Source: Paracentrotus lividus (taxonomy: Eukaryota; Echinodermata; Echinoidea; Camarodonta; Echinidae). Taken from it: 64,000 nucleotides of DNA. Each line of letters begins with the position of its first letter. The first letter of the stretch is position 1. The DNA lies in assembly GCA_940671915.1 (NCBI GenBank), contig CALNVZ010002100.1:17850399-17914398 (forward strand), written 5' to 3'. The notes below the pieces were generated by a model. The model was not told the DNA's origin, ran no database searches, and was given only the letters and a program-made list of their open reading frames with translations. Shown here one piece after another: positions 49,873-63,380 of this stretch. Made by a program: the position numbers and the translations under genes.

Positions 49873-52600
49873 GGGAGGAGTACATGCAGTTAACGAGATC
49901 ACATGAAAAGGAAAAACATGGTAACTTCAACAAATTAAAATACATATACATAAATTGTCATTCATATTCCTTGATCTAAAATAAGTACAATTATGTTTAA
50001 TAAAACATGAAAGAACCTACAAAGGTTTAGGAAGGGAGAATATGAAGGGGAGAAAGAAATTGACGGCATAAGGGAAAAACGAGATCGAGAGAGGGAGAAA
50101 GGAGAAGGGAGAAGATGCAACATTACAATGTATCACGCTCTAATATATCCATAAATATTCGTATAATATGACAGAGAATATTTAGCAAATCTTATGATTT
50201 CAATTGGAAATTTGGATATCTGTTTGTAATAATTAAAAATAAAACATTGGTTAAAATAGTTTGATTTAAGTTCATGAATCTCAGCCATTTTTATCATCAT
50301 AACACTGATCCCCTGCTTATGGGTAAATTGCAACACGTTATTCTCTGTAATCAATTCGTGTGGAGTTGAAATGACGAACTAAAGTGGGAACAAGGCTATT
50401 CCTGAATCGTGTAGTTCGGCATCTCATCTTCACAATCGTTGTTGAGTTTCTAGTCTGATAGGGACAAGTCCTACTTTTAGGTAAAAGGTGGTGCAGTTTT
50501 GAAGAGGGAATTTGCATAGATTTTGCAAATGCAAGACAAAGATGAACCTCAAGTGTGGCAAATTTGTAAATTGGCATCTTGCCAAAGAACGCTAGTGGAG
50601 TGCATATACATGCAGCATAGCACATACAGTGCATCCAAGAAAAAAAAGTAAACCCAACTTTGTTTTTGTTGTTGTTGAAAGTGTAAAGAGAAACATAGAG
50701 AAAGCAATGCAATATGATAACTTTCATTTTATTCCTTTAGAATGCGTGATGGAGATGGTGTCCAACCTGATAAAGTCCCCCAAGATGCTGAGAACGTTTT
50801 CCTAATCTTGAATGGTCGAGCTCCGGACAAGCTTCAATACACACGGTACTGGCTAGACTATCTTGGTTCGTACCTGCATCTAAAGCGAGTGGTCCTGATG
50901 CTGATTGGAAATGAACAGTGCCAGAATGATTGGGTTCTTCCATATATGAAGACCAATGGTGGACCTGTTGATTTACTGTTCATTGTATATGATACACAGA
51001 TTGTTAATGGAGAGAACATCATGCAATGGCCTCTTGGTGTAGCAACGTGAGTGAGATTTTTCAGAAATTTTTCATAGATTACATTTCTGTCCATACTTCC
51101 TAGAAATATACTTGCACAGTTAGTTGTTTGCGGTCATACATAGAACATGTAAATGGCAGATGTGGTATATTTGTATCGTCTGCAGTTAGGGGAAAATTAG
51201 TAAACAAATTGAATTACTGTTTAACAGTCAAATTGCACCAAGATTATCTGTAGGATATAGTTTAATTTTCTGTTTTTACATGTTTTTCACAGAAAAGAAA
51301 TCAAGATTGGGTAATTATTTTTAGGACACAGTGACATGAATAATCCATTTCACAAAAGAGTGCATGCTTGAGTCAATTATAAAACTCTGGAATATTTTCC
51401 CCGATGCGATCAAACATCTATTTTCAATTCTAACAAGTACAGAAGTAAGGCGAGGGTTCTAAAAATCACAATGATAATGACAAATGCTGAGCATGCTTAT
51501 ACAATATCAAATACTTAGAAAGTATTATCACAATTTTAACTGCACTTCTGATTTTTTTTTTTTTCCTTCTAATTTTAGGTACAGAGGATTTCCATCAATA
51601 GAGATTAGTCAGCTCAATCTCCGGTCTCCAAGACGATACCGATGTAATTTCCTAGGTACTATGTACCCCAACTCATCCCGAGAAGTACTCTTGAAAGTCA
51701 TCAATGATAATAACCTTCAGAGTTACTGCTACCTGAAGACAAGACAAACGTAAGCTCCTTTAGATTCAGAAAGTTGTTTTTTTATTTATTAAGTGTGATA
51801 GATCTGCTGCATGGTGTGCATTTTATGGAAAGAATGACAATAATGTTAGAAATCATCTTGGAACTAGAAGTAATTTGGACCTGCAACATCTACTTCTATC
51901 CAGGAAGTGTCTATACCACCAGACGGTTATTCCTCTTTCAGCCAAACTGCAGCAAAAGTCAAGTACAGTGACTGCATTTGCATCTACAGAGTTGATGCCT
52001 TCACCTTTAACACCAGTCATTGACCATTGTAACCCTTGACCTATTTACTCCAAAAATGGTTTTGGAATAGTGATCTCATCAAGTCTTTGAATATTCAGAG
52101 CAAATTTTCTGTGATCATTTATTTTTTGTCAATAAAAGAACTCTGACTCAAGATTATCTTTAATGAAAACATTGCTTGTCTGTTTCTCTAATACCACTAG
52201 GTGGGAACCTGATGAATCGGAAGATAGTCTGCAGACCTACATCAATGTTGTCCTCCAAAGTGATCTGACTCTGAGTCCTGTCGGTATGAACGCAGAATGC
52301 TACCGTATCTATGAAGCCTGCGCCCTGGGCTCTGTCCCCGTGGTTGAAGACGTCACCGCCAAGGGCGACTGCAGCCCAAGTCCGTTCAGACTTCTCAAGA
52401 AACTGGGGGCGCCTTTCATCTTCGTCAAGGACTGGTCCGAGCTTCCCAAGATCATGGATGAGGAGATGAAGTTGACAATGGATGAGATTATCGAAAGAAG
52501 ACGAAGCCTTGTCGCCTGGTATGAAACGTTCAAGTACGAGTTAAAGGGTATTCTGATGAGGAAAATAGGTGAACTGTTTGACAAAGATGTGAACAGGTGA
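43725..52600 (+). CDS. RXYLT1: RXYLT1 (TMEM5), ribitol-5-phosphate xylosyltransferase (6 exons)
   Basis: Exons: 43725-43800, 48209-48373, 49002-49101, 50741-51046, 51579-51749, 52201-52600. Phases agree throughout, total 1218 nt, 405 aa; human is 443 aa. Residues about 5-25 form a single hydrophobic signal-anchor after a short MIKR cytoplasmic tail, as expected of a type II Golgi enzyme. Diagnostic blocks shared with vertebrate RXYLT1 are YTWEHILQGKLE, VFLILNGR, LIGNEQC, MQWPLGVATYR, RCNFLGTMYPNSSR, LQSDLTLSPVG, ECYRIYEACALGSVPVVEDV and LGAPFIFVKDWSELP. The family transfers xylose from UDP-xylose onto ribitol-5-phosphate of the alpha-dystroglycan core M3 glycan, priming matriglycan synthesis by B4GAT1 and LARGE. 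The reading frame is fully intact, unlike VPS16 in the same window. Intron 1 is 4.4 kb and holds a SINE and a probable DNA transposon. It is convergent with FAM72. Confidence 0.95.
44970..45150 (+). mobile_element. tRNA-derived SINE
   Basis: The A box TGGCTCAGTGG (44973) and B box GGTTCGATCCC (about 45018) have tRNA-like spacing. They are followed by the non-tRNA body CATACCAAAAGATGTTAAAA and TTGCTGCTTCCCTGCAACG, which I associate with sea urchin SINEs. A tRNA gene is excluded because no 3' acceptor arm pairs. Confidence 0.75.
47424..47460 (+). repeat. 31-nt G homopolymer
   Basis: Thirty-one consecutive G, then TGGGGG. Several shorter G/C runs occur throughout the window. Confidence 0.95.
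49188..49230 (+). repeat. GTGTCCCAG-AAAGTAAACCCAACTTT element end, copy 1
   Basis: AAAAGTAAACCCAACTTTG is shared with 50640-50665 in the same orientation, including a similar GTG-CC preceding word. It resembles a transposon terminus. Confidence 0.5.
49790..49880 (+). repeat. (GA)n microsatellite, RXYLT1 intron 3
   Basis: GAGAGA array with two GATAGGGTGAGA interruptions. Confidence 0.95.
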
Positions 52601-52644
52601 CGAATGGTATGGTTTTAGTACTTCTAGTTGTAGCATATGTGATA

Positions 52645-53024
52645 CAGTCAACTCCCATTATAATGAGGTACTTGGTACCAAGCAAATTACCTTGTTATAT
52701 CAAAATTTCGTCATACTGACCAGGGGGGTGTAACACAAAGACTTACGATTGATTAAAAGTTACGATTGATTTTTTCTCGGTGCCCTCATTTGGAAACCAG
52801 GTACAGTCATGGATTAGGATTTTGATATGATTAAGAGTAGGGTTAGGGCTAGGGTAGGGTTAAGATCATCAACTTTGGAGCATCCTGTCCATGATAAGGT
52901 TAACAAGAAAAAATCAATCGTAACTTTTAATCAATCGTAAGTCTTCGTGTTACACCCCACAGGACTAGGAGAAATGTTTTGTTGTAATGAATGTAGCTGT
53001 GTTTGTTATAATGGGAGTGTACTG
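52645..53024. mobile_element. TA-flanked MITE (Tc1/pogo-like), 380 bp
   Basis: The ends are CAGTCAACTCCCATTATAA and TTATAATGGGAGTGTACTG, flanked by TA. Related fragments lie at 20105, 55672, 55805 and 55996. It contains another MITE inside. Confidence 0.7.
52725..52958. mobile_element. Nested MITE with about 52-bp inverted repeats
   Basis: GGGGTGTAACACAAAGACTT then ACGATTGATTAAAAGTTACG is mirrored by CGTAACTTTTAATCAATCGT and AAGTCTTCGTGTTACACCCC, with one mismatch seen. It lies inside the TA-flanked element, so it inserted later. Confidence 0.8.
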
Positions 53025-56000
53025 TATTGTCTTTAATTCATAGCAGTACAGAATTTGCTAAAGGTATAAATGAATTAAGCTTTTTTCTCATCAAATGGAT
53101 GTCAGAGATATGTTTCTTCTTCTCTTTAATGGCTGTATATTGAAGAGAATTACAACATCAATTTAAAATGTTACCAATTTGTGAATGAAAATTATGAATT
53201 CCTCATCAGATGTCGCTAATTTATAAATTGTATTAGTTATACTATTCAAATTCACCAATGGCATTATATTAGATGGCAATATTAATTTATAGATTGAGAT
53301 TTACCAGTACTAAACTAAAACTATAAGTTCAAAGAAGAGCAAATCATGGATATTTTGTAACAAAAAAAATAATTTAAAACAAAAATCTTGTCTTTCATAA
53401 AGGTACTGATTTAACTGACACTAGTGTTCTAGCTTTTGAATTAAATGTCATTCTTAATATTGGTGTAAGTTGCTCATTTTGCAAACTTCACATTGACCGA
53501 CTAAGTGAAGTTGTGCCAAATTTATTTATTTCTCATTGCTATTTGCAAATGCCAAATTGGACTCTTTGACCAATTTCAAAATGTTGTGCCAAATTTATTA
53601 TTAATTACAAATTTTTTGCAAATATTAAATTGGACCCTTTAACCAATTTCAAAGTGTTGTTTTTTTACATGTCCACATTTTTAATTTTTTTTTTGTCTTG
53701 TGTAGTGCAATACAGGTTTTCCTATAAATTATTTTCATGGATGAAATTGCAATTTGACTTCAAGCCTCGAAATCCTTTGGGTGCTTCTTATGGTATACAC
53801 TTGCTCTAAACACACTTTTACACTGTGCCTGTTTGGTCTGATCCCATTTTGTCTATTACCTTTTGGTCTAATTACCACTCTGCCTACTATGCATTTTCCA
53901 TTTTGTCTAATTTCTATTTTGTTGATTGTTCAATTGATCTAATATAACTTTGTCAATTACCTGTGACAAACTTGTAAAAAAATGGTTATATAGTGCAAAT
54001 TGGCACCATTAGCCTATGTGGTATTAGACAATCCCAGACCAAGTGTATAAACCATTTTTATTTGTTCTCGATTTTCATATCACTGGAAAGTTAAATGCAC
54101 AATACAATGTACCTCTGAATATACAAGGTAATTAAAAGTAATAAGTGACAAGTTGCATCTTGTTATTTGCTTGTATGAATGCAGTGAATACAAACCATTA
54201 TAAAAAGGGTATCAATGTAATGGGATTTTGACATAAAACTTAATGGTTTAAAAATCCAAGTGTGATTAAAAAGAAACCAGAAAATATGTTGTTTTTGTTT
54301 TTGTTTTGTTTTTTTTTCAGGGGGGGGGAGGAGTTTACACAAGAAACACACATATCATGCCAGGTTTTTGTTTACAAGTGAAGTGATGTATCTTATTTAT
54401 TGTATGAGCTGTAAGACTACTACTAGTAATATCACATTGTACTGATAAAAGAATATTTACATATGGACAATCAAGAACCAATGACATATGATATACTTCA
54501 TTTAGATAATGAAAAAATACTGTTTCTTCTATGTACAACATTGCAAAGATGATAAATTAAATGTGACATGTCATTCTCACAAATATCTTTTAACTATAAC
54601 AACTTATTTATGATGTGTCTATTCCACCTAAAACAATATAATTAATCATTTATACAGTGTGCCAGAGAAAATATATTTCTGGTTTCTTCTTCTTTTATTC
54701 CCACTTTAACAAAAAGTGCCTCCAGTAAAATAAACATTCTTTATAAAATACATGTATGTTTTAAAAATCCTTCATCATCTGTTTGTGTGAAATTTTCACT
54801 GTCATGTTCATTGTATTTATAAACATTTAAAATATATTCGAAACATCATTATCAAAAAGATGAAAAGTATGGAAAAATTTGAAATGCCTTGGCTTGGAAT
54901 TAAGAATCATAATTTACATGAACAGTATAAGTAAAAATCAAAATATGGGAAAATGAAAACAATGTTCCAATCCAAATCGATGACTGGGCAATGGACTTTC
55001 TCTCAAAACTGTACCAATAATGAACTACATGAAGCGTAAAATAAAATAAATAATTGAGATTTAAGCAATGTTACATGTACATTGTAACATATAGGAGTAG
55101 CATTAACCTTCACCAAAAACGAGGAATTTTATGTTTTAAAAATGTAACATCATAAAACCATCGTTTGAAGAAATACGACAAGTGATACATGTATGAATAG
55201 TTAAAATATACAAATACATCACAAATGTTTTTTTCCTTTAATACTATAAAAAATAACATTGATGATGTTATTGTCCATAATAACAAAACCATGCTCTTCG
55301 GAATGTCAAATTTGAAAACTTCTAATAAATTTTGAAATTTACCAAATCACTGTTTTAAATGTCCATTTTGTATCTCGGCTTAGAAAAGGTTTGTTCTATT
55401 TCAATCACAGGTTGACTAATCTGATTTTCTGCATAATTACTGATTTAGAACAATTGGCAATTACAACAAGTTTTCAAAAATAGTGTTCTTCACTATAACT
55501 GTATGTTGTCAGAATTGAAATGCAAAAAATCTGCAAAAATGTCCAGTTGAAACATAATATTTCCTAATTGTTCAATTTACTGTTGCATTTACATGCAGAG
55601 TGTCAACAAAAAAAAAAGAAAAAAAGAAAGGGGTAGCATTTTAGATAATGCAACTGCCATATTTCAAGTTATACAGTCCACTTTCATATTAATGAGGTGC
55701 TTGGGACTTAGGCAACAAAAATGCAGTTAGTTCATTCAAATTTTTATCAGACATGATTCAAGCCTAATTATGGTGAATTATATGCAACTGCTAATTTCAA
55801 GTCATACAGTCCACTCCCATAAGAAATTTGTAAATTTTTACAATTAGGACAGGGAGAAATTGTCTCATTGCTCCCATGCTCATTTTAACGAGACATGCGA
55901 GTTGAGGGTACATTGCAGTCAAATGCATACTACAAATGTGCCGATTTCAATTGAATATATTTAACCCAATTATCAAAGTGAAGATTTGGTCATTACAGTC

Positions 56001-56224
56001 TGCTCCTATTATATTGAGAAGTTCAAAACCAAGCCAAATACCTTGTTATAACAAATCTTGCTATACTGAATACCGATGCACATACAAGTAGATACAGTCT
56101 GTACGCAGGTTTCAAATTGAAACCGCAAGAGCCAACTTGCTATAAGTAAATAAATTATTGTTGTGTCTGGGCTTGCTACATCAGGTATAGACTACAGTGT
56201 ATTACACAAATCATGTACACAAAG
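53025..56224. other. Tail-to-tail spacer between RXYLT1 and FAM72
   Basis: AT-rich and without a recognised gene. It holds GGTCTAAT-type repeats (53825-53945), a G-run at 54321, and three CAGTCCACT-type MITE fragments (55672, 55805, 55996). It probably includes the RXYLT1 3' UTR. Confidence 0.5.
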
Positions 56225-56230
56225 TTTATT
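56225..56230 (-). terminator. Poly(A) signal for FAM72
   Basis: The plus strand reads TTTATT, that is AATAAA on the minus strand, 86 nt past the FAM72 stop codon. This is a typical distance for a short 3' UTR. Confidence 0.55.
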
Positions 56231-56315
56231 TCAAATTCAAAGGTGAATTTAGCATTTGAAAGGCATAGCAGCTGCTGATTATTTCATATACTGGTGTGAT
56301 GACTTGGGCCATGGA

Positions 56316-59300
56316 TCATCGGATACATTCAATATCGTCCATGTCTTCGAGGAAAGAATCTTGGCTGTGATCATCTTCCGGGCATTCCGGCAAGCTGTCC
56401 CATCGCAGAACATCACACCCTATTTAAGATTAAAAGAAAAGATACAAAATGAGTTAGGATGAAGGTCAGGCATTAGGAACATACAAGAATAAGGAAAATA
56501 AAAGAGAAATCAGTTCCAAAGTGTTGTAGGTTGGTTGGTGATTGGTTTAATGGCTTTCCCCATTGGTAGGTTACGAGGTCAGCTTAAAGGTAGTATCCTG
56601 AGATGGAAAATATTTGTATAAATATGTAGGGAGATGTTGCTTACATAATTATTAGATAAAAACTTATGTTTTTTTTTTCTTCAATATTAGGCTCAATTCT
56701 AGTTTAGGGTAAGGTTTAGTGCTGAAGTCCAGACTCCATACAGAATCATACCGGACTTACAACAGATTTATTTAGGCATACATTGACCGCGCGTGGTCGA
56801 GGATTCATCTTGTTCAATCGTTAGGACAGTTTTTCTCATACAAATGTTGATTAATGTGTAGAAATGGCATCCAAAATCTCCGAGGCCAAACAGGGACTTT
56901 TGGAAGTGGCACACAGGCCATTGAAGGGGTTATCCAAGGCTTGACCTTGGATTGATTTAAGCCCTGGCACTGAGTTTAGAGACCAGGGAGCCTGTTTCTT
57001 GAAACCATCATAAGTCTAAGTTCATGGACATCCCATTGAAAAACGTGTTAATTTTACAACACATGTACCTATGGGTTGTCAAAGAACTTAAACTTATGAC
57101 GGGCTTCGAGAAATAGGCCCCTAGGTCTCAATATTATGACACCTTGACCCTAATCCTAATGTTTTGTTGTCATGTTATAGTAAGATACATCAATTACATG
57201 CACTTCTCACCTGACTTATCTAGTTTTCCTTCTGCCCACACCACAGTACTGTTGAATATCCAGAGATGACCATTGTTACATGACTGAAGACAGGGTACAC
57301 AGGGGATTAAGATGGTGTAGCCTACATTGTTCCCACTGTTGGAAGAGAACAAAACAACAAAAAAAAATTATAATAATAATAAGTTCAAGTACAGAATACT
57401 CTCATGAGAGCAGTAGTGTATACATGTATTCTGTTTTTTTTTCTTCTTCTTTTTCTACATGAAGGGGAAAAAGGTATCGCGAGTCTGTAAATACGCACTC
57501 ATTGAACACACCAAAATAAAAACATACTGAATCTCCTTCTCTGTGCTATTTCTTAGGGCATTGTACAGATCAAGGAGATCTCCTTGTAAAGATGGTACAG
57601 CCTGCATTGTTTACATTACATAACTTTAAAAACTATCACTTGAACAGAGCTGCTGGTATCAATGAAAAGACTCCAGGAAAACTCGGGCAGTTCCTGCATC
57701 CTGTTCTTTGTGATATATGCTCTAAGGTATTAAGATGTGGTATAGATTCCCTCTATTTTATCATGGTGCAGTATGTGTGCACTACTTTACAACTTACAGT
57801 AGGCCTACAAGCTAAATGTTTGCATAATACAATAAAAAGGAATGGATACTGGGTACTAGTAGCTTATCATAGGGCTCAGCACAAGCAGGCAAGGAAAGTA
57901 GGTCTCAAAATTGGAATATAAAACCCTAAATTGAATAATTCAAACAAGGACATATCTCCAAGTACAAACCAAACCTTAAAAACCAATCCCTTTTGGAGAA
58001 AAATCCAAAACCTAAAGAAAATTTTGAAAGTTCATTTCAAAATATAATTACCAAATCAAAGGTTTATACTTTCAATTTTTGAGGAACAATTTTAAGGATC
58101 TGTGTTACATATATAGCCTTTCATTAGAAAATGATAAATAAACATTTGGAATGAGGGGTAAGAGAGTTTCTTTCCTCACTTACCAATGATTACATGCTGT
58201 ATCTGATATTCTGCATTCACATTTCCCTGTTGAGTAAGGCTTGCCCACATTGCTAATTTTCCTGTAATAAAAAAAGAGGTACACAAAGCATTTTACAATA
58301 AAATTACATCTAGATGTAATTATATTTTAAAAATACTACTAAAAAACAACAACAAAAAACAACATTATTTTGACATCTACCTCACCTAACTTGAATTCAA
58401 AGCAGCACTATACCGGAACAAGAAGAAGAAACCAGGGAGATGTAAAAACCAAAAACAAATTTATTTAAAGGTTTACTAAATTAGACAAATAATTGTCCAT
58501 TTTTCGTTAGGAGGAATCATTAGAAGTCACAATTTACCACCCATTTTTTCCAAAATATTTTTGGTAATCAAGGAAAATCATTTGAAAAGCCCATAATTGC
58601 CCATTCCCGCTGCTATAAGCCCCGCCCCTAAAAAGCTTCATCGAAGCGATATCGTAGTCAAGTGACTGTGACGTATTGTGAGTAAGCCAGTCGCACGGAC
58701 AGTGCATGCATGTGTAGAGGCATTGAGCACCCGAGCTGGCGGGGCTGCTATACCCCATGCTCCCGTTGCACGACGCCTTAAACTGTGCTTTCACACATTA
58801 CATTGGTCATAGAACTTGATTTTGGACACGATTCATCAATAATGTCTAATTTGTGTGTAGATAAGGGTTGTAGTAAGACCACTATGGTTGCGCAGGGCCT
58901 AGCTTTTATACATAGGGATGTTGGACCAAAAATTGAAATGTCTTGTATCTAAACCAAAATGATGTAGCTGAAAAGATGCATATTTATCAAAACTACAGGA
59001 AAAAATGGAACAAAAATTTTAAAACCATGTTTGAGTTACGATTTTTTTGAATATTTTATTTTGGGGGATATCCTGAAGATTTCCCATTGACTTATTGTGT
59101 AGCCACGGCACCCGCTGGGTCTCAGTGAAAGTAATGTATTATTTGTTTTAATGTTAAATTATATATAATCAGTCATATCTCAAAGGATCTTCGATGCAAA
59201 GTGCAAATAATTTGTATGTGTTTTCATACATCAAGCTAAAGATCATGAAAACAATCAAAACATTAAAAATACATATGATCAAAAGGCGTTACCATGGTAA

Positions 59301-62300
59301 CAAAACAAAGAAAATAATAAGAAATTCAGAAAATGTAATTTCCGCCAGTAAAACCTTACTGTAAGATGGGAAACATCATAAAATGCATATATTATAGCAA
59401 TTTGAAAACAGAACATTTAAGAAGTGAACGATAATGGTTGCCATGGTGACAAAACAGAATAATAGAAATTTTGGAAAATGTGATTCTCGTCAGTTAAAAA
59501 ACAAAGAAAATAAGAAAATTTGGGAAATGTAATTCTTGTCAGTTTTGCCCTTACAGGAGAAGGAAACAACAGAAAATGCATATCAATCTGAGAAGATCCT
59601 GAAAAATGAAAAAGAGGACTTATTGCCATGGCAACCCAAAATGGAACTTTGGCATGACAAACAATTACCATAAAACCCCAAGCACTTTCCTGAATGAAAA
59701 ATGTATTCACTTGTTTCCTTTCCAACAAGAAAAATATGGTAAGACTGTCCATGAAATCTGTCGAATTTTCACGATCATATTCGGCAAAATAACATTTGTA
59801 TATTATTTATTTGTATAAATACACAATAACTACGACATTGTACATCACGTGAGGTATTTATTTTTCATGTCATTTCCCTTGAAACATATTATTTCATGCA
59901 TTTTTCATCGTGGCAATTCATTTTTGCCAAATATAGGGAGTGCGTACGCTGAAAGTAACAGCCCGTTTCCCGGAAGTTACAATGGAAATTTCCACTCGCA
60001 TGCACGTGGAAGGTAGGCAAGACGTGACATCATGCTCTTCGTCTTTTGTACTTTGCCCCGTAATTTTGGTTTCCACACAATCAACAAATCAACTTCTTTT
60101 TTAATGATAAATAACGAGTTATGAATTGAATAATGAAATCCTTAATCATGAAAACTTACTCTGAACATTTGTAGTAGACAAAATAGACAGTTTGATTGCG
60201 GAAAGTAGTTTTTAGCTGAAAAAACTTCGGATTGTGCCCATGCATTTCGCAAGGGCGCGCATGCAGCTCGTACTGCCGAGTAGACCGTGTGCGCGCAGAC
60301 CTCGATGTTGATCGTTCATGACATGGGTCCATCGTATATTGCGATCCGGCCTCGATCTGATCCCCTCACGAATTCCACCGGATTTTTTTACCAAACTATA
60401 GTTTTAAATATCAATTGATTGATATGATTTAGTTGCTTTTGCAAAAAAGTCTGATTTTTCATATGAAAAGATCGCTAGAATTGGGAACTATTTTTTGACG
60501 CTCATGTCTACATGACTTCGGGGGGTTATGGACTGCAACTGCGCATAGATACTCTTCTATATTTATGAATGGCATATCCAATTTGGGCATTTTCTGACGT
60601 CAGGATCAGGTCGAGGTTTTGTTGTAAAATGTGATGTATATTCCGAGAGGCGCATTTTAGCGGTGTGCAGGCCGTCTTTGATGCGGATCAACACGTACAG
60701 TGCCCTAGCCGGATATTGCAGCTCATCTTTATCTGCTCTATTTGATGAATTTTCGCGATTCTCTTGTGAAGAAGTGATCCTAATATTGGAATTATAACTC
60801 TAACTACGGTAATTTTTAGTCAATCAGTCATCTTCATGCCCGTGATTATTTTTATATGATTTTTTTTAGTGCACTTTTTTTTTTTCAATACACGATCATG
60901 TTGGCCCACGCACACATTTCGGGCTCGATTTCAGGGCTCAGCACGAGCACCTGACATCCCTATTATACATACATTCGTTTTCCAAAAAGAGTTGAAAGCT
61001 TTTGGAGTTTGGAAAAGTAAGTCAAGCCAACTTTACTTGAGCAGACTGGCTTACAAATACTTGCATTGAGTTGCCGGAGTTGACTTTAAAATATTCCCAA
61101 TTCGATATGAAGGAAATGAGAATACTGCTTACGTTGGTTTAGACCTACTGACAATTAATATATATCTCTTCTACTTACAGAAGTCAATTTTGATGATAAA
61201 ACAGCACGTGTGGTATAATTGCATTCGAGCCAAGCAGGACAGTATTATGCAATATCCACAGGTGAATATTCCGTGCAATGTATACACGAGACGAGATCAG
61301 ACTCTGTACATGTACTACAGTCTGGTGGCTGTGTATTCGCATGCTGCAGAATCGTGCTGTGGGGGCAGATATTGTCCCAGGCTTACATCGTGTGCGTATA
61401 TACTAAATACACATACGACCTCATAGCTGCCCGTATCAGCTCATAGCTTGTGCGGTCTACACCATAGAGTTACATACCCTTGTGGTCTACACACACTAAA
61501 CTCTAGTCCATATAGAGTGCGTTATGTTCATTCTGAGGTACAACAATAGTCGCTAAAACTTACAGGGACACCCAAAACGACTGGTTAAATCAGTACTAGA
61601 TAATGCAAGCACAGAAGACAGACGAGGATGTTTGGTAGAAGAAATGAATAAATACGCAAGATTTGAATATTTTGGCGCAACAAATTGTTCACTGATGATG
61701 TGTGACAGATAGTTCTTAAGACTTTCGTATACTAAATCTACATTCATTCTTCTTCAATTGTCGTTAGTTTTCTCTGGCAAAAAGGAGTCCAATATTGCGT
61801 TTTGTGTACATACACGCATTATGCCAGTCTCCGTGTGTTTAGGGTCTTACTTTTAATACGTCATTCCGCTAAGGAACAATCAGCTCACAGGGTTTCAGAA
61901 TGTCACCCAAAGCCTATAGTTTTTCACATTTTTCCGCTCAATTGAGACTTTCTTATGAAAAACAATTTTCACTTTCGTTTTTAGAAGGTAATTATCCGCT
62001 GAATAAGCCCAATTTGTTTTTTTAATTTAGTAAACCTTTAATATTATTATAAAAAAAGAAAATACAGGCTGGTTTGTTTTCGCAAGCATTCAGTCCTCTA
62101 GTTTTAATTGATGATATTATAGACAAGCTATCAAAATAAAAGAATTTTTTGTAAACTTATCAAGTAGTTCTAATCAAAATAATGGATCTATTTTTCACAA
62201 CCATTTTCATGTCACAATTAACCTTTGAATAAAAGTAGGATGGGGGTTGGTTGTCCGGACACTTAACAAAAATGAAGCCTGCTTGTTTGTCTCAGGATTA

Positions 62301-63380
62301 AGCCAAAAACATGTTGAATAATGCTTATCTTCATCAATATTTAATCTGTAGAATATTTTCTAACATTTTGTTCCAAAATACTACAAAAAGATTGCTTGTA
62401 AACCTTTTCATATGGCTGGTCAAAATCATTTTTCCGGACATACAATAACCGGGTATACTGTATGGTCAGCACCACTTATACTCCCATGTCTGCACACCCG
62501 TGAACATGCCAGACTTGAGGTAGAAAAAAAATGAAGTGCAACGTACAGACGCAAGTTTTCAAACTTCTGCAATACATTTTGAAACAAAAACTATGAAAAT
62601 AATTAATAAAAACGTTTCATTTCAGTAAATTATTCCTACATTATTATAATGTCTAAAGTTAGAAAAAGTGTGAAAATTAAAGATATTGTTTGCATACATG
62701 GGCACATCCAGTTTTGCAGTGAACGATATATCCTGATTAAATACGTTTAAATACTAAATGATGAAGAAACACCATTTTTGTAGGAGTGCCCAAGTCTGCG
62801 CTGCAGCACACACGTTCATGCATGATTATGATAGAAAAAAAAAAAAAACATCAACAAGATTTTTTACCCTGACATCTGTCTAAAAATTTCAACGTCTAAA
62901 ACTGTGTAAAAAAAAAAAGAAAAAAAAAAGGAGTTAAGCACATACATGCGTACTTAGTTTTAAACCAAATTAAACATGTCTTGAAATAGTAAAAAAATAA
63001 ATTTAAAACAAAATTGACTTAGACTAACTGTTAGGCTTAATTAGCCTAGTGAGAATAAATATGAACTTTTTTTTTGTTTCATGGAGCATAACTAAGAATA
63101 TGATGAATGGCATTGCATTAACATCAATGAATTTTGAACTAATGTTTTACTTTGAATTGAAATTAAACATGTAACTGGCTCGGGTTGGTTCATATATGCA
63201 ATGTTTTACAAACAACTGAGTGGCTTACCCAACACATGGGGCATCTGTTGAATACAGTTCCATGTTTGTATCGGCAAGAAGAACAGCTTTCATTCCACGT
63301 CTACAAATATATGAGTTGCAAAATCGGCAAACCAGATGCACTACAGGCTTCTTTTTAAAACTAGGATGCATTTTGTCCAT
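56316..63380 (-). CDS. FAM72: FAM72 family protein (4 exons, minus strand)
   Basis: Exons in transcript order: 63380-63229, 58261-58184, 57335-57211, 56419-56316. All are GT/AG, phases 2/2/1 agree, total 459 nt, 152 aa; human FAM72A is 149 aa. An in-frame TAA directly precedes the ATG. Recognition rests on GMKAVLLADT, the paired cysteines (C18/C21, C65/C67, C74/C77, C89/C92, C96), SCNNGHLWIFNS, and the terminal ECIR, which is identical to the vertebrate end. The spaced CxxC pairs suggest zinc binding. In mammals FAM72A binds and antagonises nuclear uracil-DNA glycosylase UNG2; the role in invertebrates is unknown, so function here is inference. The acidic tail (PEDDHSQDSFLEDMDD) resembles the acidic end of the vertebrate protein. 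Intron 1 is about 5 kb, and intron 2 contains a decayed copy of the exon 3 start. Confidence 0.93.
57585..57616 (-). pseudogene. Decayed copy of the FAM72 exon 3 start
   Basis: On the plus strand GATGGTACAGCCTGCATTGT matches GATGGTGTAGCCTACATTGT of exon 3, 280 nt away. On the minus strand the exon-like frame soon diverges, and the acceptor is not kept. Confidence 0.5.
58262..63228 (-). other. FAM72 intron 1
   Basis: About 5 kb without recognisable exons in either strand. It contains GC-richer repeat-like patches at 58615-58790, 59935-60060 and 60210-60370 that look like mobile-element fragments, but their ends could not be defined. Confidence 0.5.

Noticed and set aside
57592-57921. 109-aa plus-strand open frame in FAM72 intron 2
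   Set aside because: It overlaps the decayed exon 3 copy on the opposite strand and shows no recognisable domain.
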